Positions 9,324-17,149 of a DNA stretch of 64,000 nt are shown here, piece after piece. Position numbers and translations under genes: made by a program. Below the pieces are notes generated by a model that saw only the letters and a list, made by a program, of their open reading frames with translations, had not been told where the DNA came from and did not search any database. Source of the DNA: Pirellulales bacterium (GTDB lineage: Bacteria > Planctomycetota > Planctomycetia > Pirellulales > JAEUIK01). Location of the stretch: NCBI GenBank assembly GCA_019636335.1, contig JAHBXR010000004.1, forward strand, positions 186,001-250,000, read 5' to 3'. How positions within the stretch are numbered: position 1 is the stretch's first letter; every line of letters starts with the position of its first letter.

Positions 9324-9724
9324 GCCGTCGCTGCGTCGAGGGGCGTCGAGTCGTCCTCCGTGCGGATCGTTTCCTTGGCGGTCCCCGGCTCGTTCGCCGC
9401 CCCCGCGAAGCTCAGATCGAGGAACAACTCCTCGCTCGTCTCGGCCAGCACGTTGTCGAGGATCGTCGCGTCGACCGGCTGCGACGTTTCGTCGCGTGCG
9501 ATGTCGAGCAACCCATTCTCGGCGCTACAGTCGGAAATGGCGCCGTCCGTCCCGTCGTGCAGCGCGACGGCCGACGGCCCCACGGAATTGCCTTGTTCGG
9601 TCGTGGTGAAGCTCACCTCGGGGAGATCGGCCGTCAGCAAACGGCGAACTTCCAACGATTCCTGCTTCAAGCGTCGGGGTAAATGCGAATTGTGCGCGGG
9701 CATGCGACGACGCGGGGGTGCCAT
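9284..9724 (-). CDS. Small LEPR-XLL-motif protein, possibly the remnant of a larger surface protein
   Basis: A 146-residue frame. A basic N-terminus is followed by KQESLEVRRLLTADLP (residues 21-36), the N-terminal motif of planctomycete surface proteins, then an acidic Thr/Asp/Ser-rich stretch with no recognisable domain. An AGGAG ribosome binding site lies nine bases before the ATG at 9724. Motif and ribosome binding site together suggest a real gene. LEPR-XLL proteins are normally very long, so a 146-residue version that stops inside the 3' end of the convergent ELWxxDGT gene may be a truncated remnant. It could instead be a short secreted peptide. Nothing indicates a function. Confidence 0.55.
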   Translation of the reverse strand: MAPPRRRMPAHNSHLPRRLKQESLEVRRLLTADLPEVSFTTTEQGNSVGPSAVALHDGTDGAISDCSAENGLLDIARDETSQPVDATILDNVLAETSEELFLDLSFAGAANEPGTAKETIRTEDDSTPLDAATAHCALKLSSTPPE

Positions 9725-10399
9725 GCGGCCATCTCCTGCGGAAAAACAAACGTTCAGCGGCGCTCAGCTACGGAGTTCCCTGGCAAACATCGCTTGCAGA
9801 GAAACATCGTGCGCATGCGGTGCAACAACAGCGCAGCGCGCTGAACTGCCGCGTTCGACGGGGAGACACCAACCTCCGCCGCCAAACATGGGTACTGGCT
9901 TCGGCGGGGTTTGTTTAACGGGGTTGGCCTCGTCGACAGAAGGAGGATCGAGATCCCATGGTGCATCGGGCCTCGTCTTGAGGACAGCGATTCAGTATGC
10001 ACGGCTGCCTCCAATACGCCCACCAGAAGGGAGTGGTTCTCGCACCTTAAGAAAAACCCAGCAACTTTCTTGGCCCCGCTCGGGCGAACCCACTAGCGGC
10101 GACGGTCTCACCGTTGCGAAACCGGGATTTCGGTTCTCCGCTGGTAGGACCGCTCCCATGTCGCAGAATTCATGCCATAACCGAATATTTTCGATCGCCT
10201 ACTACGATGCGAGGCCAGAACGAAGCGGTCCGCTGCTCGGCAGGTTGCTTCTCTGCTATCACGCGCGGAAATGCACCCCGCACGCCAGCAGACTGGCAAG
10301 TGCCCTTGAGCCGGTCGACTCGTTCGGCTACAAGACGCCCCTCTTCTCTCCGCATCTTATCTGTCTGCGTCCGAACTTATCGACGAGGAGGCCCTCTCG
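9725..10399. other. 675-bp divergent intergenic region
   Basis: The longest gap in the window, between the minus-strand LEPR-XLL frame and the SH3-protein gene. The open frames across it have no domain signature and shift between compositions typical of shadow frames. A strong GAGGAGG ribosome binding site at 10385-10391 serves the gene that follows. No tRNA-like cloverleaf, terminator with a T-run or consensus promoter stood out. Confidence 0.4.
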
Positions 10400-12079
10400 A
10401 TGCCCCCGCGTATTGCGCTTGCCGCACTCATCGCCTTGCTCGTTGCGTCCGCGCCGCTGGCCGCGCAAGAGTTTCCCTACGTAGGCTACATTCAACGCGA
10501 CGACGTCTATCTGCGCAGCGGTCCTGGCAAGAACTACTATGCCACGACGCGTCTCTACGAGGGAGACACGGTCGAAGTCTATCGCCACGATCCCGGTGGC
10601 TGGTGCGCCGTGCGACCGCCGCAAGGCAGCTTCAGTTGGGTGCTCGCCACGCAAGTGCGCTTGCTCGACGGACAACGGGGCGTGGTCCAGGCGGACGACG
10701 TCGTGGCGCGCGTCGGCACCGAGCAGGGGGATACGCGCGACGTGATTCAAGTGCGGCTCGACCGCGGCGAAGAGGTGGTTGTGCTCGAGGCGCAACAGTT
10801 CGGCGAGGGTCCGAAAGCCGTCACGTGGTTCAAGATCGCGCCCCCCGCTGGCGAGTTCCGCTGGATATCTGCCGCCGATCTCGCGCCGGAGCCGTCCGGT
10901 GAGGAGTACGTCGAGGAACCCGCGCCGCACGAAGCAGAGATGGAACAACCCGCCGGCGATGAAGAGCCAGCGGCGCCGCGCCGATTGAAACCGATCGCAG
11001 CCAGGCCGATTTCGGGGGCAGCATCGGACGCCGAAGAATTCGTCGCGGACGAAGAGGACGAGCCCGCGCCCTCCCAACGTGCCAAAAAGAAATCGGCCAA
11101 CCCGCGTCCTGCCCAGCGCAAGCCTGCGCCTCTCGACCAAGTCGAAGAGGAGGACGTAGAAGCGACTCGCTACGAGGAAGCATATGCCGACGAAGCGGAC
11201 GAAGTACGGAAGCAACCTCAGCGCCGTCCAAGCCGTAGCGCCGAGCGCAAACGACCGGCTCGCCAAGAATACAACGACGAATACGACGCGGAAGAATCGT
11301 ACGAGTCGTTGGACGACGAGAGGTACGACGACCAGGTCGCGCCGGCGCAATACCAGACGCCCTCGGAGAAATCTCGCGCGCGTCGCGAAGAAGCCGCCGC
11401 CAAGATCCGTCACGAACGCATCGCCTCGCGTCAAAAGTACGAGCGCGATCACGCCGACGAAAACATCTATCCCCCACGCGTGCCGCAGCATGGCGACCGC
11501 GAGGGGGATCACGAGTCGACCGAACTCCCCCCGGGCGCTGCGCTCGAAGAAATCGACCTGGCGCTCTCGCGGATGGTGACCGCAGAGCCCCAACGTTGGA
11601 AGCTCCAACCGTTGAAGCTTCGCGCCGAGGAGATTCTCGCGCAGTCCAGCACCGCGGTGGAACGAGGCCGCGCGCGCTTGCTCGTGGGACGCATCGAGCG
11701 CTTCGAGGACGTCCAGATGCGGGCCAAGTCTCTCGGGAGCGCGCAAGCCAGCCTCGAGGCTCGTCGCGGAAGGGTCGACCAGGTCCGCGAGGCGCGCCGC
11801 GCTACCCCCGCCGCCGACGACGTCAATGCGTCGCGCTACGACGGCGTGGGCAAGCTCGCCCAGATCGAATCGAACAAGCCCGGCGGCGCCAGCTACGCCT
11901 TGGTCGATTCGGCCGGCCGGGTACGTTCCTACGTCACCCCTGCGCCGGGCGTCAATCTGCGGCACTACCTGGGACACAACGTGGGCATCTCGGGCACGCA
12001 GGGCTACCTGCCCGATGCCGACCGTCATCACGTTACCGCCCGACGTATCACGGTTCTCGACGGCCGTACGTTGCGTTAG
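10400..12079 (+). CDS. Secreted SH3-domain protein with acidic linker
   Basis: Protein of 559 residues with a clear signal peptide (IALAALIALLVASAPLAAQ, cleavage near residue 23). Two bacterial SH3-like modules follow: residues of about 25-85 (VGYIQRDDVYLRSGPGKNYY, a typical SH3_3 opening) and about 90-155. Residues 160-400 are a low-complexity acid/Arg/Tyr-rich linker. A last SH3-like block (YALVDSAGRVRSYVTPAPG, GVNLRHYLGHNVGISG) closes the protein. It is likely periplasmic or cell-wall associated, with SH3 modules binding peptides or glycan. GAGGAGG lies eight bases before the ATG. The linker contains YDDQVAPAQY (11324-11353), nearly the same as YDDRVAPASY in the next gene, which suggests that the two products work together or that the linkers share ancestry. 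Confidence 0.85.
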   Translation: MPPRIALAALIALLVASAPLAAQEFPYVGYIQRDDVYLRSGPGKNYYATTRLYEGDTVEVYRHDPGGWCAVRPPQGSFSWVLATQVRLLDGQRGVVQADDVVARVGTEQGDTRDVIQVRLDRGEEVVVLEAQQFGEGPKAVTWFKIAPPAGEFRWISAADLAPEPSGEEYVEEPAPHEAEMEQPAGDEEPAAPRRLKPIAARPISGAASDAEEFVADEEDEPAPSQRAKKKSANPRPAQRKPAPLDQVEEEDVEATRYEEAYADEADEVRKQPQRRPSRSAERKRPARQEYNDEYDAEESYESLDDERYDDQVAPAQYQTPSEKSRARREEAAAKIRHERIASRQKYERDHADENIYPPRVPQHGDREGDHESTELPPGAALEEIDLALSRMVTAEPQRWKLQPLKLRAEEILAQSSTAVERGRARLLVGRIERFEDVQMRAKSLGSAQASLEARRGRVDQVREARRATPAADDVNASRYDGVGKLAQIESNKPGGASYALVDSAGRVRSYVTPAPGVNLRHYLGHNVGISGTQGYLPDADRHHVTARRITVLDGRTLR

Positions 12080-12417
12080 ACGCTACTCCAGCGACAGCCC
12101 CCACGCCCTCCTTTGCGCATGGCGCCGCTGCGCCGCCACGCTCCCTTCCGGCAGCCGGTTGCTAGCATCGCTGGCGCGCCGGCCCGCAAACTCCCCTCGT
12201 TTTGCTGCAACCTCGCACCTCAGAAAATCGTCTGCAAGGGACGCTTTCTACTTAACTGGCACTTCTCCCTCGACCGATACAAGCCACACGGTCCGCGGCA
12301 GCGATTGCGCGCCCGTTGCGCCGCAACGGCATCGCCGCTCGCCGGGAGACGTCTGTGTGGGATCCTTCGCATCCTCAATTCGGATGGCGAAGGTGAGCTT
12401 CGAGGGAGATCGATCCG
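12080..12417. other. 338-bp intergenic region between SH3 and BBP7 genes
   Basis: Separates two plus-strand surface genes. It contains a perfect palindrome at 12313-12329 (CCGTTGCG-C-CGCAACGG) and a GAGGGAGA ribosome binding site at 12402-12409 for the downstream gene. The palindrome has no T-run, so it looks more like an operator or structural site than a terminator. I see no gene. Confidence 0.4.
12313..12329. repeat. 17-bp perfect palindrome upstream of the BBP7 gene
   Basis: CCGTTGCG, one base, CGCAACGG. It lies 90-105 bases before the BBP7 start codon, a position where an operator or a leader hairpin could act. The length exceeds what is usual by chance, but high GC content makes short palindromes common, so the role is uncertain. 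Confidence 0.35.
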
Positions 12418-14304
12418 ATGAAATGCCGGTGGTTCGAAGTCGTGGCACTCGCAGGGCTCGTATGCGCCTGCCAGGCACTGCAACCAACAGCCACGGGTCA
12501 AGAGCGAGCCCGTTCGGCTCCGCGCTCGACGCCCCCTCGCGTCCGCTTGCCCATCGATCCGCTCGACGAGTTTTCGAACCCGGCCGTCAGTGTCGCGGAA
12601 GAAGACCCGCGTTGGACGCCACGTCGTCCCGCCAATCGCCAACCGGTTCCCGCGCGCCAGAGCCGTACGACGAGCCATCCTGCGTCGAGCCAGCCGCGCT
12701 CCTCGCGCGCTCAGGCAGCGCGTGCCAACCACGAACGTTACTCGCGCGAACGAGCTGCCTACGACGACGAATTCGGCAACGAGTATGACGACCGTGTCGC
12801 GCCGGCCAGTTACAACGACGGGTACTACGATCCCACCGTGCGCGGCAATACCGACGTCCTACAGCACAAGTACGATCAAGAGTACGTCGAGTACGACCAC
12901 GAATACGGCGTTCGCTATCGTCCCTATCGCATCGCGCGGACGGCCTACGACGATCCCCTGCCCCTGCTCGAAGAGGTAGCGCCGCCGGGCGAATGGCACG
13001 GCGACTACGCGCCCAACTACGATCCTGCCTTCGATGCCGGACCGGGAGGCCCTGGATCCTATCGAGACATGGATCCTTACGCCTATGGTCCTCCGCCAGG
13101 CGGATGCCGTAGCGGCCAACCCCCGGGTGGTTGCGCTGCCGGGGGATACGGAGGCGGTTGTGGCAGCCATCCCTGGTGGTACTCCCCCGAATGCTGCGAT
13201 CCGCTCTTCGACGATACGTACACCAAGTCGTTCGGACTTTGGGCGCAGGCCGATTACTTGCTGTGGTGGACCAAGGGCGAATCCGTGCCCGCTCTCGTCA
13301 CGACCAGCCCCGCCGAGACCCCCCGTCCGCAAGCCGGCGTGTTGGGCCAACCAGGAACGGAAACCCTCTACGGCGGCGACCGCTACCTGAACGATTACCG
13401 CTCTGGCGGACGACTCGATTTCGGCGCCTGGCTGAACCAGCGACGGTCCGTCGGCATCGGCGGTGGTTTCTTCGCGCTCGAAGACGCTACGAGTAGCTTC
13501 TCGGCCACGTCGCTGGGCGAACCGATTCTCGCGCGACCGTTCTTCAACCCCAACTCCGGCGCGCAAGACTCGGCCCTGGTGGCCTACAGCAGCACCGCCA
13601 CGGGCGACATCATCGCCGGCACCATCAACGCCAACACCTCGAACAGCCTGATCAATGCCAACGCCTACATGACCGGCATGCTCTTTCGTAACAACGGGGT
13701 GCGCTTCGACCTGCTGGGCGGTTATCGCTTCACCCGCTTCGACGAAAGCGTCGGCATCACCGAAAACCTGGTGATTACCGAACAGGGAGGCCTGGTTCCG
13801 ACCGGCACCACCTTCAACACGCTCGACACGTTCGACGTCACCAATACCTTCAACGGCGGCGAGTTGGGCCTGCTGTTCGAAACCACGACCGGCCGCTGGT
13901 CGATGGATGGCGCCTTCAAGCTCGGGCTCGGCAACATGCACGAGACGGTGAATATCTGGGGCAGCACGATCGTCACGCCCCCCGGCGGCGGTTCCGACTC
14001 GCGCGAAGGGGGGTTGCTCGCCCTGCCGTCGAATATCGGTTACTACAGCCGCAACGAGTTCGCCGTCGTGCCCGAGGCACAGATCAACCTCAGCTACCAC
14101 TTCACCACTTGGTGGCGCGTGCAGGTCGGCTACACGTTCATCTACTGGAACAACGTCGTGCGCGCCGGCCACCAGATCGATACGACCGTCAACACGACGC
14201 AGCTCGATCCGGTGCAGGTCGGTCCCGATCGCCCCGCCTTCTCCTTCGTCAGCGGCGACCTCTGGGCGCAAGGCCTCAACGTCGGTACCGAACTACGGTA
14301 CTAA
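12418..14304 (+). CDS. BBP7 family outer-membrane beta-barrel protein
   Basis: Planctomycete-type outer-membrane barrel of 628 residues. The N-terminus is hydrophobic (VVALAGLVCACQAL) and could be a signal peptide; it contains two cysteines but no clean lipobox. Residues 40-210 are a Tyr/Asp/Arg-rich linker. A Gly/Pro-rich hinge follows, then a Cys-Cys-Asp-Pro-Leu-Phe turn, and from about residue 271 the barrel domain begins with SFGLWAQADYLLWWTKGE, the hallmark start of BBP7. Alternating strands such as NNGVRFDLLGGYRFTRFDE and NLSYHFTTWWRVQVGYTFIY lead to the C-terminal VGTELRY, whose final aromatic residue suits insertion by the BAM machinery. GAGGGAGA precedes the ATG. What it transports or binds is unknown. 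The linker shares YDDxVAPAxY with the SH3 protein upstream. Confidence 0.88.
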   Translation: MKCRWFEVVALAGLVCACQALQPTATGQERARSAPRSTPPRVRLPIDPLDEFSNPAVSVAEEDPRWTPRRPANRQPVPARQSRTTSHPASSQPRSSRAQAARANHERYSRERAAYDDEFGNEYDDRVAPASYNDGYYDPTVRGNTDVLQHKYDQEYVEYDHEYGVRYRPYRIARTAYDDPLPLLEEVAPPGEWHGDYAPNYDPAFDAGPGGPGSYRDMDPYAYGPPPGGCRSGQPPGGCAAGGYGGGCGSHPWWYSPECCDPLFDDTYTKSFGLWAQADYLLWWTKGESVPALVTTSPAETPRPQAGVLGQPGTETLYGGDRYLNDYRSGGRLDFGAWLNQRRSVGIGGGFFALEDATSSFSATSLGEPILARPFFNPNSGAQDSALVAYSSTATGDIIAGTINANTSNSLINANAYMTGMLFRNNGVRFDLLGGYRFTRFDESVGITENLVITEQGGLVPTGTTFNTLDTFDVTNTFNGGELGLLFETTTGRWSMDGAFKLGLGNMHETVNIWGSTIVTPPGGGSDSREGGLLALPSNIGYYSRNEFAVVPEAQINLSYHFTTWWRVQVGYTFIYWNNVVRAGHQIDTTVNTTQLDPVQVGPDRPAFSFVSGDLWAQGLNVGTELRY

Positions 14305-14340
14305 TCAAACGCACGCGCACACGTCGAGCAGTGGGTAGCA

Positions 14341-14403
14341 GATGATTTTGCGGTGCGACTGAACGACACCAGAAGACACCGAGTCGCAAAATCGTCGGTG
14401 TCG
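14341..14403. terminator. Overlapping inverted repeats between convergent BBP7 and inositol oxygenase genes
   Basis: GATGATTTTGCG-GTGC-GACT (14341-14360) can pair with AGTCGCAAAATCGTC (14382-14396), with a four-base bulge and one mismatch. A second, competing pair is GACACCG (14375-14381) with CGGTGTC (14396-14402). Convergent position suggests a two-way terminator, but there is no long T-run. The two structures cannot form completely at once. Confidence 0.4.
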
Positions 14404-14469
14404 CGCAGCGACAAGAGGATCAGTGCCGAGCCTCAAAGCGCCGTTCGCATTGCGTTGAAGTAAACAACT

Positions 14470-15375
14470 TCACCAGGCCAACTTCGCCGGCAGGTACTCC
14501 GCCGCCAGCTCTTCATAGTATGGCCGCAACTCGACGGCGTTGGGGCGTTCTTTGCTCTTCGTGTACAGATCGTACGGATTGAACGCGTCGACCCAGCGGA
14601 ACAGCTCCCGGTCGTGATCGTTCATCAGGTGGTCGTACGCATGCTCGCGGTGGCCTGCATAGAACGAGTGATACCGCAGCATGTAGAGTGCCGGCTCGGG
14701 CAGATAGTCCTTCATCACCTGGTAGATGTACTCGTCGTGCCCCCACGAGAGCAGCACGTTGTCCAGGCCGCAGTTCGGCTCGTAGATGCCGCACGGCGTT
14801 TGATACTCCGACACATGGCTGTCGGGATTGTCGGCAAAGAACTCCGGGAACACGATCCGCTCCGAGTAGCGACAGCCCACCGGGAACGTATCGCCCACGA
14901 CGGCCCACTGCGGCTCGCCGTATAAGCAAAGCACCTTGCCCAGGTCGTGCAACAACCCGGTGAGCACGAACCAGCGCGGATGGCCATCGCGGCGAATCGC
15001 CTCGGAGGTCTGCAGCAGGTGTTCGATCTGCGGCAGATCGGTATCGGGATCGCTGTCGTCGACGAGCGTGTTGAGAAACTCGAGGGCCTCCCACAGTGTC
15101 ATCTCGCGCCGCCCCGGCGGCAGATACTCGGCCCGCTTCTGCCGAACGAATTCGAGCGTCTGATAGCGATGATTCAAGCGGTAGAACTCCTTGACGCTCG
15201 CGCGAGCCTCGGCGCGGTAGTCGCGGAACTGCTCTTCCTGCTTGTCGGGATCGGTGGCCTGAAAGGCAGGCTTCGCGCCGGCCGGTTCGGGATACCGCCG
15301 CTTGAGGTCATCTTCCCACTCGTCGAGACTCGCCAGCGGGGCATGCGACTTCGGATCACGAGCGGCGTCGACCAT
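14470..15375 (-). CDS. Myo-inositol oxygenase
   Basis: Di-iron oxygenase that opens myo-inositol with O2 to give D-glucuronate. It has 301 residues, close to the 285 of the animal enzyme, with all six iron ligands visible in family order: IEHLLQTSE (His), GLLHDLGK (His, Asp), [10 protein letters not shown] (His), [11 protein letters not shown] (His) and NPYDLYTK (Asp). The [19 protein letters not shown] stretch is highly conserved between animals, fungi, plants and a few bacteria. No signal peptide, so cytoplasmic. Start ATG 15375 has GGAG ten bases upstream; an in-frame ATG at 15408 only adds an unconserved 11 residues. No other inositol or glucuronate genes lie near. The upstream neighbour, fhcC, is co-directional at 109 bases. 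Confidence 0.95.
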   Translation of the reverse strand: MVDAARDPKSHAPLASLDEWEDDLKRRYPEPAGAKPAFQATDPDKQEEQFRDYRAEARASVKEFYRLNHRYQTLEFVRQKRAEYLPPGRREMTLWEALEFLNTLVDDSDPDTDLPQIEHLLQTSEAIRRDGHPRWFVLTGLLHDLGKVLCLYGEPQWAVVGDTFPVGCRYSERIVFPEFFADNPDSHVSEYQTPCGIYEPNCGLDNVLLSWGHDEYIYQVMKDYLPEPALYMLRYHSFYAGHREHAYDHLMNDHDRELFRWVDAFNPYDLYTKSKERPNAVELRPYYEELAAEYLPAKLAW

Positions 15376-15484
15376 GGAAAAGGCTCCGGAACAGGGGCTG
15401 AAGGCCACTTCATCCTAGTCGCAACGCCGACCCTGCGGCAATGCGGGTGGAAGGCTCAAACCAAGCCCCCCCCCAGCTCCATTC

Positions 15485-16303
15485 TCAATGGACGCGTACG
15501 AAGATCTCCCCCCGTCCGAGTGACAGGAAGTCGCCGTGGTGCAGATCGAAGTCGGCTTGGATCGCGCTCTCATCCAGCGCGAATCGATCGCTACGAACGC
15601 GGGCCAGCGTCATGCCCAGGAAAGGCGGCTTCAAGCGGCACGCGTAGCGGAACGTGGGTAGCAGCGGCGGATGTTCTCCAGAGAGCAACACGATCGTGCC
15701 GCGGCGCATGCCGCCACCGGTACGAGCTCCTGCCGAGCCACCGACGACGATGGTGCCCGCCAACATCTCGTAACCCAACGCATCGCCGACCGAGCCCCCG
15801 ACGAAGAGCATTCCTCTCCGCATGGCGCGTCCGACCTCGGTACCGGCATGGCCGGCGATGAGAATCTCGCCCCCCTGCATGCCGCGTCGGGCGCCCCGAT
15901 AGGCGGCCCCCACCAGATGGCCCGCGTTGCCGCGAACGAGAATCCTGCCCCCCAGCATCTCGGCCCCCAGCCAATCGCTGGCGTCTCCCTCGATGGTGAT
16001 CGTGCCCCCCGACATGTCGGCGCCCGTGTGGCGACCAACGCTGCCTTGCACCAAGATCGAGCCGGTCGTCATGCCCGCGCCGATGCGATGCACGCCACTC
16101 AAGTCGCCAACGAAATGAATGGCACCATCCGCGGGATCGCCCGAGATGCGAAACAACTCGGCCAGCGGCACGCGCCGATTGCCATGAAAGATCTCGTGCC
16201 GTTCGACTTCGGCCAACGACATAGATCGCGTACGGTCCGGAGTCAGTCCTTCGACTTCGACCGGCACACGGTCCAGCGGCGTATACTCAAGCAGGAGCGG
16301 CAT
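15485..16303 (-). CDS. fhcC: Formylmethanofuran dehydrogenase subunit C (FhcC/FmdC)
   Basis: Subunit C of the formyltransferase/hydrolase or formylmethanofuran dehydrogenase complex, which handles formyl-methanofuran in the tetrahydromethanopterin C1 pathway. The 272-residue protein is built from GXGXG beta-helix repeats: MTTGSILVQGSVGRHTG, MSGGTITIEGDASDWLG, MLGGRILVRGNAGHLVG, MQGGEILIAGHAGTEVG and MLAGTIVVGGSAGARTG. The same helix occurs in glutamate synthase, but the N-terminal [13 protein letters not shown] and the C-terminal LKPPFLGMTLARVRSDRF fit FhcC, and the length is right for a stand-alone subunit. Subunits A, B and D are absent from the window. The divergent neighbour 98 bases away is mobA, whose product makes the guanine-dinucleotide cofactor used by subunit B of the active dehydrogenase. 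Confidence 0.9.
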   Translation of the reverse strand: MPLLLEYTPLDRVPVEVEGLTPDRTRSMSLAEVERHEIFHGNRRVPLAELFRISGDPADGAIHFVGDLSGVHRIGAGMTTGSILVQGSVGRHTGADMSGGTITIEGDASDWLGAEMLGGRILVRGNAGHLVGAAYRGARRGMQGGEILIAGHAGTEVGRAMRRGMLFVGGSVGDALGYEMLAGTIVVGGSAGARTGGGMRRGTIVLLSGEHPPLLPTFRYACRLKPPFLGMTLARVRSDRFALDESAIQADFDLHHGDFLSLGRGEIFVRVH

Positions 16304-16401
16304 CAGCGGTAATCGCGCGGCGACCCGAGTTGAACGTCCCTAAACGGCAAGCAGAATCGAGTATAGATGGCCACTCCACAGCCCGATAGGACCGAACCGT
16401 C

Positions 16402-17013
16402 ATGACGCGCGGGACGATCATCCTCTGCGGGGGACACAGCCGGCGGATGGGTTCGGCCAAGGCGCTGCTGCCGTTCGGGCCCGAGACGATGCTGGCCCGC
16501 GTCGTGCGCCTCGTGGGTCAAACGGTCGACGAGTTGGTCGTCGTCGCCGCGGCCGAACAAAGCCTGCCGCCGCTGCCGGACAACGTCCGCATTGCGCGCG
16601 ATCGTCAACCCGATCGCGGTCCGCTCGAAGGCCTGGCCACCGGGCTGCGTGCGCTCGCCGGAACAGTCGACGTCGCTTTCGTCACCAGTTGCGATGTGCC
16701 GTTGCTCGTGCCTGACTTCGTGACGCGCTTGTTCGAGCTGATCGGAAAGCATGACGCCGTGGCGCCCCTGGTTGAAGATCGACTGCATCCTCTCTCGGCC
16801 GTGTATCGCCAGAGCGTGCTCGCCGCGGTCGAACAACAATTGGCCGCCGATCGGCGTCGCGTCACTGAGCTCTTGCGCGAGATCGACACCCGGTACGTCA
16901 CCGCGTCCGAGTTCGCCGACGCCGATCCCGACTGCCGCAGCCTGTGCAACATCAATGATCCAGCAGACTATGAGGCGGCGCTGGCTGCAGCAGGATTCAG
17001 TCCGCCAACTTAA
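16402..17013 (+). CDS. mobA: Molybdenum cofactor guanylyltransferase (MobA)
   Basis: Transfers GMP from GTP to molybdopterin to form the guanine-dinucleotide cofactor of DMSO-reductase-type enzymes. It has 203 residues (usual about 190-200). The nucleotide-binding start IILCGGHSRRMGSAKALLPF (residues 6-25) replaces the more common LAGGxSxRMGxDKA with small changes. ARDRQPDRGPLEGLATGL and FVTSCDVPLLVPDFVTRL carry the GP-L-G and metal-binding CDxP motifs. The C-terminal NINDPADY is also typical. The alternative, CTP:molybdopterin cytidylyltransferase MocA, is less likely because of the C-terminal NxNxPxD block. Divergent from fhcC. A hairpin at 17093-17113 may end the transcript. Confidence 0.9.
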   Translation: MTRGTIILCGGHSRRMGSAKALLPFGPETMLARVVRLVGQTVDELVVVAAAEQSLPPLPDNVRIARDRQPDRGPLEGLATGLRALAGTVDVAFVTSCDVPLLVPDFVTRLFELIGKHDAVAPLVEDRLHPLSAVYRQSVLAAVEQQLAADRRRVTELLREIDTRYVTASEFADADPDCRSLCNINDPADYEAALAAAGFSPPT

Positions 17014-17092
17014 CCGGCAAGTGGCACCGGCCGCCGGTCGGTGTGGGAAATACCGAACCTGGAAAGCGCTTCTGAAGCCACTCTTGATCTCT

Positions 17093-17120
17093 GCACAGGC
17101 CGGCAGCCTGTGCTACTTTA
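17093..17120 (+). terminator. Hairpin terminator after mobA
   Basis: Perfect 8-bp stem GCACAGGC / GCCTGTGC around a five-base loop (17093-17113), followed by TACTTTA. It lies 80 bases after the mobA stop and before the convergent treY stop. The T-run is short, so strength is uncertain. Confidence 0.5.
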
Positions 17121-17149
17121 GTGGTTCATGACCTTGATCTGTCGAGATG

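Noticed and set aside
9360..10484. Plus-strand frame of about 370 codons across the 675-bp gap
   Set aside because: It would overlap the start of the SH3 gene in another frame, has no ribosome binding site, and has arginine/serine-rich noise-like composition.
12859..14271. Open frame of about 470 codons antisense to the BBP7 gene
   Set aside because: Composition of a shadow frame; the plus-strand barrel is well supported.
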